Assembly: GCA_009916335.1 (NCBI GenBank)
Contig: SAAR01000139.1
Span: 1-8,841 of the forward strand
Length of the DNA: 8,841 nt
Direction of reading: 5' to 3'
DNA from: Erysipelotrichia bacterium
GTDB lineage: Bacteria > Bacillota_I > Bacilli_A > Erysipelotrichales > Erysipelotrichaceae
In this document: in pieces, positions 7,899 to 8,841 of the stretch
How the letters are laid out: every line of letters starts with the position of its first letter
Numbering within the stretch: the stretch's first letter is position 1
Position numbers and translations under genes: made by a program
Notes under the pieces: model-generated
Told to the model about the DNA's origin: nothing
Database searches by the model: none
The model's input: only the letters and a program-made list of their open reading frames with translations

Positions 7899-7903
7899 TA
7901 CAT
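7890..7903. repeat. Perfect 14-bp palindrome next to the short repeat
   Basis: ATGTAATATTACAT is its own reverse complement and ends one base before the repeat. It may be a protein operator overlapping the alternative -10. In a longer transcript it would form a small hairpin (stem AUGUA/UACAU) 5' of the repeat. No regulator can be named from it. Confidence 0.6.
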
Positions 7904-7904
7904 T

Positions 7905-7927
7905 GTCGCGTATGCGTGGATTGAAAT
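7905..7927 (+). CRISPR. Solitary shortened type I-C CRISPR repeat
   Basis: The 23-nt element starts GTCGCG and ends GCGTGGATTGAAAT, whereas ordinary type I-C repeats are about 32 nt of the form GTCGC, variable stem, GCGTGGATTGAAAT/C. About nine internal bases are missing, so the hairpin shrinks to CGC/GCG around a GTAT loop. What remains is what Cas5c needs at the 3' side: the base of the stem and the 11-nt handle TGGATTGAAAT (7917-7927). There is only one copy in the window, so it is not an array. It reads away from the cas operon. Confidence 0.85.
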
Positions 7928-7933
7928 TATTTC

Positions 7934-7951
7934 TATATCTTAATAGATATA
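7934..7951 (+). repeat. Inverted repeat inside the guide
   Basis: TATATCT (7934-7940) and AGATATA (7945-7951) are perfect complements around the loop TAAT. The 5' arm lies in the part of the guide that matches the cas promoter. The 3' arm covers guide positions 18-24, where the target match ends. In free RNA this 7-bp AT-only hairpin could hide much of the guide; it might also be a DNA operator. Confidence 0.6.
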
Positions 7952-7954
7952 AGT

Positions 7955-7995
7955 GCCCGTGCAGAATTTTCATGTTCTGCACGGGCTATTTTTTT
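7955..7995 (+). terminator. Strong intrinsic terminator of the crRNA-like RNA
   Basis: GCCCGTGCAGAA (7955-7966) and TTCTGCACGGGC (7975-7986) form a perfect 12-bp stem around an 8-nt loop, followed by TATTTTTTT (7987-7995). The T-run is only on the plus-strand side, so it serves plus-strand transcription. The only plus-strand candidate upstream is the repeat-guide unit. The stable stem would also protect the 3' end of the RNA. Confidence 0.93.
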
Positions 7996-8098
7996 GTTCT
8001 GTAATACTAATTTTTCAGAGTCAATTGTCCTAAGCTCAGCAATTTACTATTTCATGAGTCTCCTCAATTTGTTAATCTCCAATTTTTGGGTTTAGTCG

Positions 8099-8134
8099 TT
8101 TTGAGTCTTTTTATCATTGTTTCCTTTTGAGTCT
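8099..8134. repeat. Short direct repeat TTTTGAGTCT
   Basis: TTTTGAGTCT occurs at 8099-8108 and 8125-8134, 26 nt apart start to start, and a related GAGTCT occurs at 8056-8061. Their role is unknown. They could be remains of duplicated sequence or binding sites. Confidence 0.4.
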
Positions 8135-8195
8135 CTTTCCGTCATAAACACCACCGCTCAGTGATTTCCATACTATAAAGCATACATCTATATAG

Positions 8196-8208
8196 TTTGA
8201 TAATCAAA
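8196..8208. repeat. 13-bp palindrome TTTGATAATCAAA
   Basis: The arms TTTGAT and ATCAAA are perfect around one central base. On the minus strand it overlaps a possible -35 (TTGATT, followed after 17 nt by TATGCT). It may be an operator, but no gene downstream is convincing. Confidence 0.4.
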
Positions 8209-8278
8209 TCATTTTCATCACTTTTCTCCATCATTTCCACTTCTTAATTCCGCTCATATCATTTCCCCGCCCCATCTA

Positions 8279-8293
8279 AAAGTGCTACACTTT
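8279..8293. promoter_or_regulatory. Inverted repeat upstream of the right-hand promoter
   Basis: AAAGTG-CTA-CACTTT is a perfect 6-bp-arm inverted repeat ending two bases before the -35 at 8296. The position suits a regulator site for the gene at 8399. No matching regulator gene is in the window. Confidence 0.35.
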
Positions 8294-8295
8294 AG

Positions 8296-8324
8296 TTGAT
8301 ATAAAAGCAATCATCAGGTTTAAT
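8296..8324 (+). promoter_or_regulatory. Sigma-A-type promoter of the 8399 gene
   Basis: TTGATA (8296-8301) and TTTAAT (8319-8324) each match consensus at 5 of 6 positions with 17-nt spacing. Transcription would start near 8331, giving a leader of about 68 nt before the ATG at 8399. Confidence 0.65.
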
Positions 8325-8398
8325 TATGTACAGTCCACATGGGGCACTCACAACGACTTTCAAATCAGAATCATCCTCAGGAATGGAGAGAAAAAACT

Positions 8399-8841
8399 AT
8401 GGATACGATCAGCAATTATGTAGATTCCGTCTTCGCACAGTTACCAACCACTCCCGAAGTATCAGAGCAAAAGAACGCCATGCTAACGAAAATGCAGGAT
8501 AAGTACCAACAACTGAAAGCTGAAGGCAAAAGCGAGCACGAGGCAATCAGCGGCGCCATAGCAGCTCACGGAAACATCGATGACTTCACCTCATCGTCCA
8601 CAGCATCCGCTTCGGCTGCACCTGCAGCAACCCCTGAAAACGAGGTCTTCCTTTCTCCCGAACAAGTCGACGAATACATCAATCATCGCCACCACTTCGC
8701 TTGGGCGATGGCGACCGGTGTTTTCTTGTGCATCATGGGGCCGGCCAGCCTGTTCCTTGGCCAATACCTCACCGGTTTCAGGGGAGGCCGCACGAGTGAA
8801 TTGTTGGATATCCTGACGATTGTCCCGCTGTTCCTCTTTAT
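8399..8841 (+). CDS. Membrane protein with permease-prefix-like N-terminus, 3' end missing
   Basis: A reading frame starts at the ATG at 8399 and runs to the window end without a stop, giving the first 147 residues (MDTISNYVDSVFAQLP...). GGAGAG (8385-8390) lies 8 nt upstream. Residues 1-63 form a charged helical domain, with NYVDSVF near the start and a KYQQLKAEGKSEHEAI..AIAAHGNID pattern. It resembles the permease prefix domains found before membrane regions in Bacillota. A low-complexity Ser/Ala/Pro linker (64-80) leads to a second short soluble part. A membrane segment follows at about 100-122 (WAMATGVFLCIMGPASLFLG), and a second starts near 135. The function is unknown; such proteins are often paired with PadR regulators, but none is seen here. 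Its G+C content is clearly above that of the cas operon, so it is probably native chromosome beside an acquired CRISPR block. Confidence 0.75.
   Translation, partial: MDTISNYVDSVFAQLPTTPEVSEQKNAMLTKMQDKYQQLKAEGKSEHEAISGAIAAHGNIDDFTSSSTASASAAPAATPENEVFLSPEQVDEYINHRHHFAWAMATGVFLCIMGPASLFLGQYLTGFRGGRTSELLDILTIVPLFLF

Larger units (their letters stand above)
7905..7995 (+). ncRNA. creR: CreR-type cas-regulating crRNA-like RNA (candidate)
   Basis: This unit consists of the shortened repeat, a guide starting at 7928, and an intrinsic terminator in place of a second repeat. The 5' end may instead be near 7852. After Cas5c cleavage between G7916 and T7917, the RNA would carry a normal 11-nt handle and a guide whose first 17 nt match the cas3 promoter, with TTC beside the target. 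CreR RNAs and the related CreA antitoxin RNA are known in other CRISPR types: degenerate repeats and short seed matches direct Cascade to a promoter for repression rather than cleavage. I infer the same role here. Transcription, processing and repression are not shown by sequence alone. The main alternative is a relic repeat from a lost array, which would not explain the PAM-flanked match or the terminator. Confidence 0.8.
7996..8275. other. Pyrimidine-rich intergenic region without a convincing gene
   Basis: The plus strand is rich in T and C and low in G. I find no substantial reading frame on either strand and no tRNA, rRNA or further CRISPR repeat. It holds small direct repeats containing TTTTGAGTCT, a palindrome at 8196-8208, and a 17-codon minus-strand frame at 8092-8145 that I do not trust as a gene. 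It may mark the edge of the CRISPR insertion. Confidence 0.6.

Noticed and set aside
7905..7927. Reading the single repeat as the first unit of a CRISPR array
   Set aside because: No second repeat follows within several hundred bases, and a terminator closes the unit about 30 nt after the repeat.
7905..7995. A CreA-type antitoxin RNA with a CreT toxin RNA
   Set aside because: The guide matches the cas3 promoter, not the promoter of a separate small gene, and no convincing toxin RNA lies between cas3 and the repeat. The cas-regulating (CreR) reading fits better.
8063..8116. Minus-strand basic peptide frame beginning ATG ATA AAA AGA
   Set aside because: It has only 17 codons, overlaps another tiny frame, and lacks its own promoter. 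The rare-codon start is suggestive of CreT-like toxins but too weak to call.
8580..8816. Plus-strand 78-codon frame within the right-hand gene
   Set aside because: It is a shadow of the frame starting at 8399, which has a ribosome site, a promoter and a recognisable domain pattern.

Overview
The window carries the effector and most of the adaptation genes of a type I-C CRISPR-Cas operon on the minus strand. Transcription runs from about 7815 down to the window start, in the order cas3, cas5c, cas8c (with a probable internal cas11c), cas7, cas4, cas1, cas2. Only the first 11 codons of cas2 are present, and any main CRISPR array beyond it is outside the window. The genes are tightly packed, with gaps of 20 nt or less, overlaps of 4 to 14 nt, and strong AGGAGG-type ribosome binding sites. 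Those sites, the low G+C and the gene order suggest a Bacillota host, perhaps of the Lactobacillales; the genus cannot be fixed from this window.

The most interesting part is the noncoding stretch upstream of cas3 (about 7801-7996). On the plus strand, pointing away from the operon, lies one shortened type I-C repeat (7905-7927). It keeps the base of the hairpin and the 11-nt 5' handle. It is followed by a spacer-like sequence starting at 7928 and a strong intrinsic terminator (7955-7995). No protein gene on this strand explains the terminator. The first 17 nt of the spacer match the cas3 promoter region (7816-7832, read on the minus strand) at 15 positions. The only two mismatches are at positions 6 and 12, the bases that type I effectors flip out of the guide-target duplex. 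The matched site is directly preceded by 5'-TTC, the type I-C PAM. The match fails from position 18 onward. This is the design expected of a cas-regulating, crRNA-like RNA (CreR type) that guides the Cas5c-Cas8c-Cas7-Cas11c complex to repress its own operon without DNA cleavage. I infer that the RNA acts as a feedback sensor: cas genes are held down while Cascade is intact and guide RNAs are balanced, and released when Cascade is lost or inhibited.

From 7996 to about 8275 there is a pyrimidine-rich intergenic region with small repeats, a palindrome and no convincing gene. At the right edge, a good sigma-A promoter (8296-8324) precedes the 5' part of a plus-strand gene (8399 to the window end). 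Its product has an N-terminal soluble domain resembling permease prefix domains, followed by membrane segments. This gene is clearly richer in G+C than the cas operon, so the CRISPR locus looks like an acquired block whose edge falls in the 7996-8300 region.
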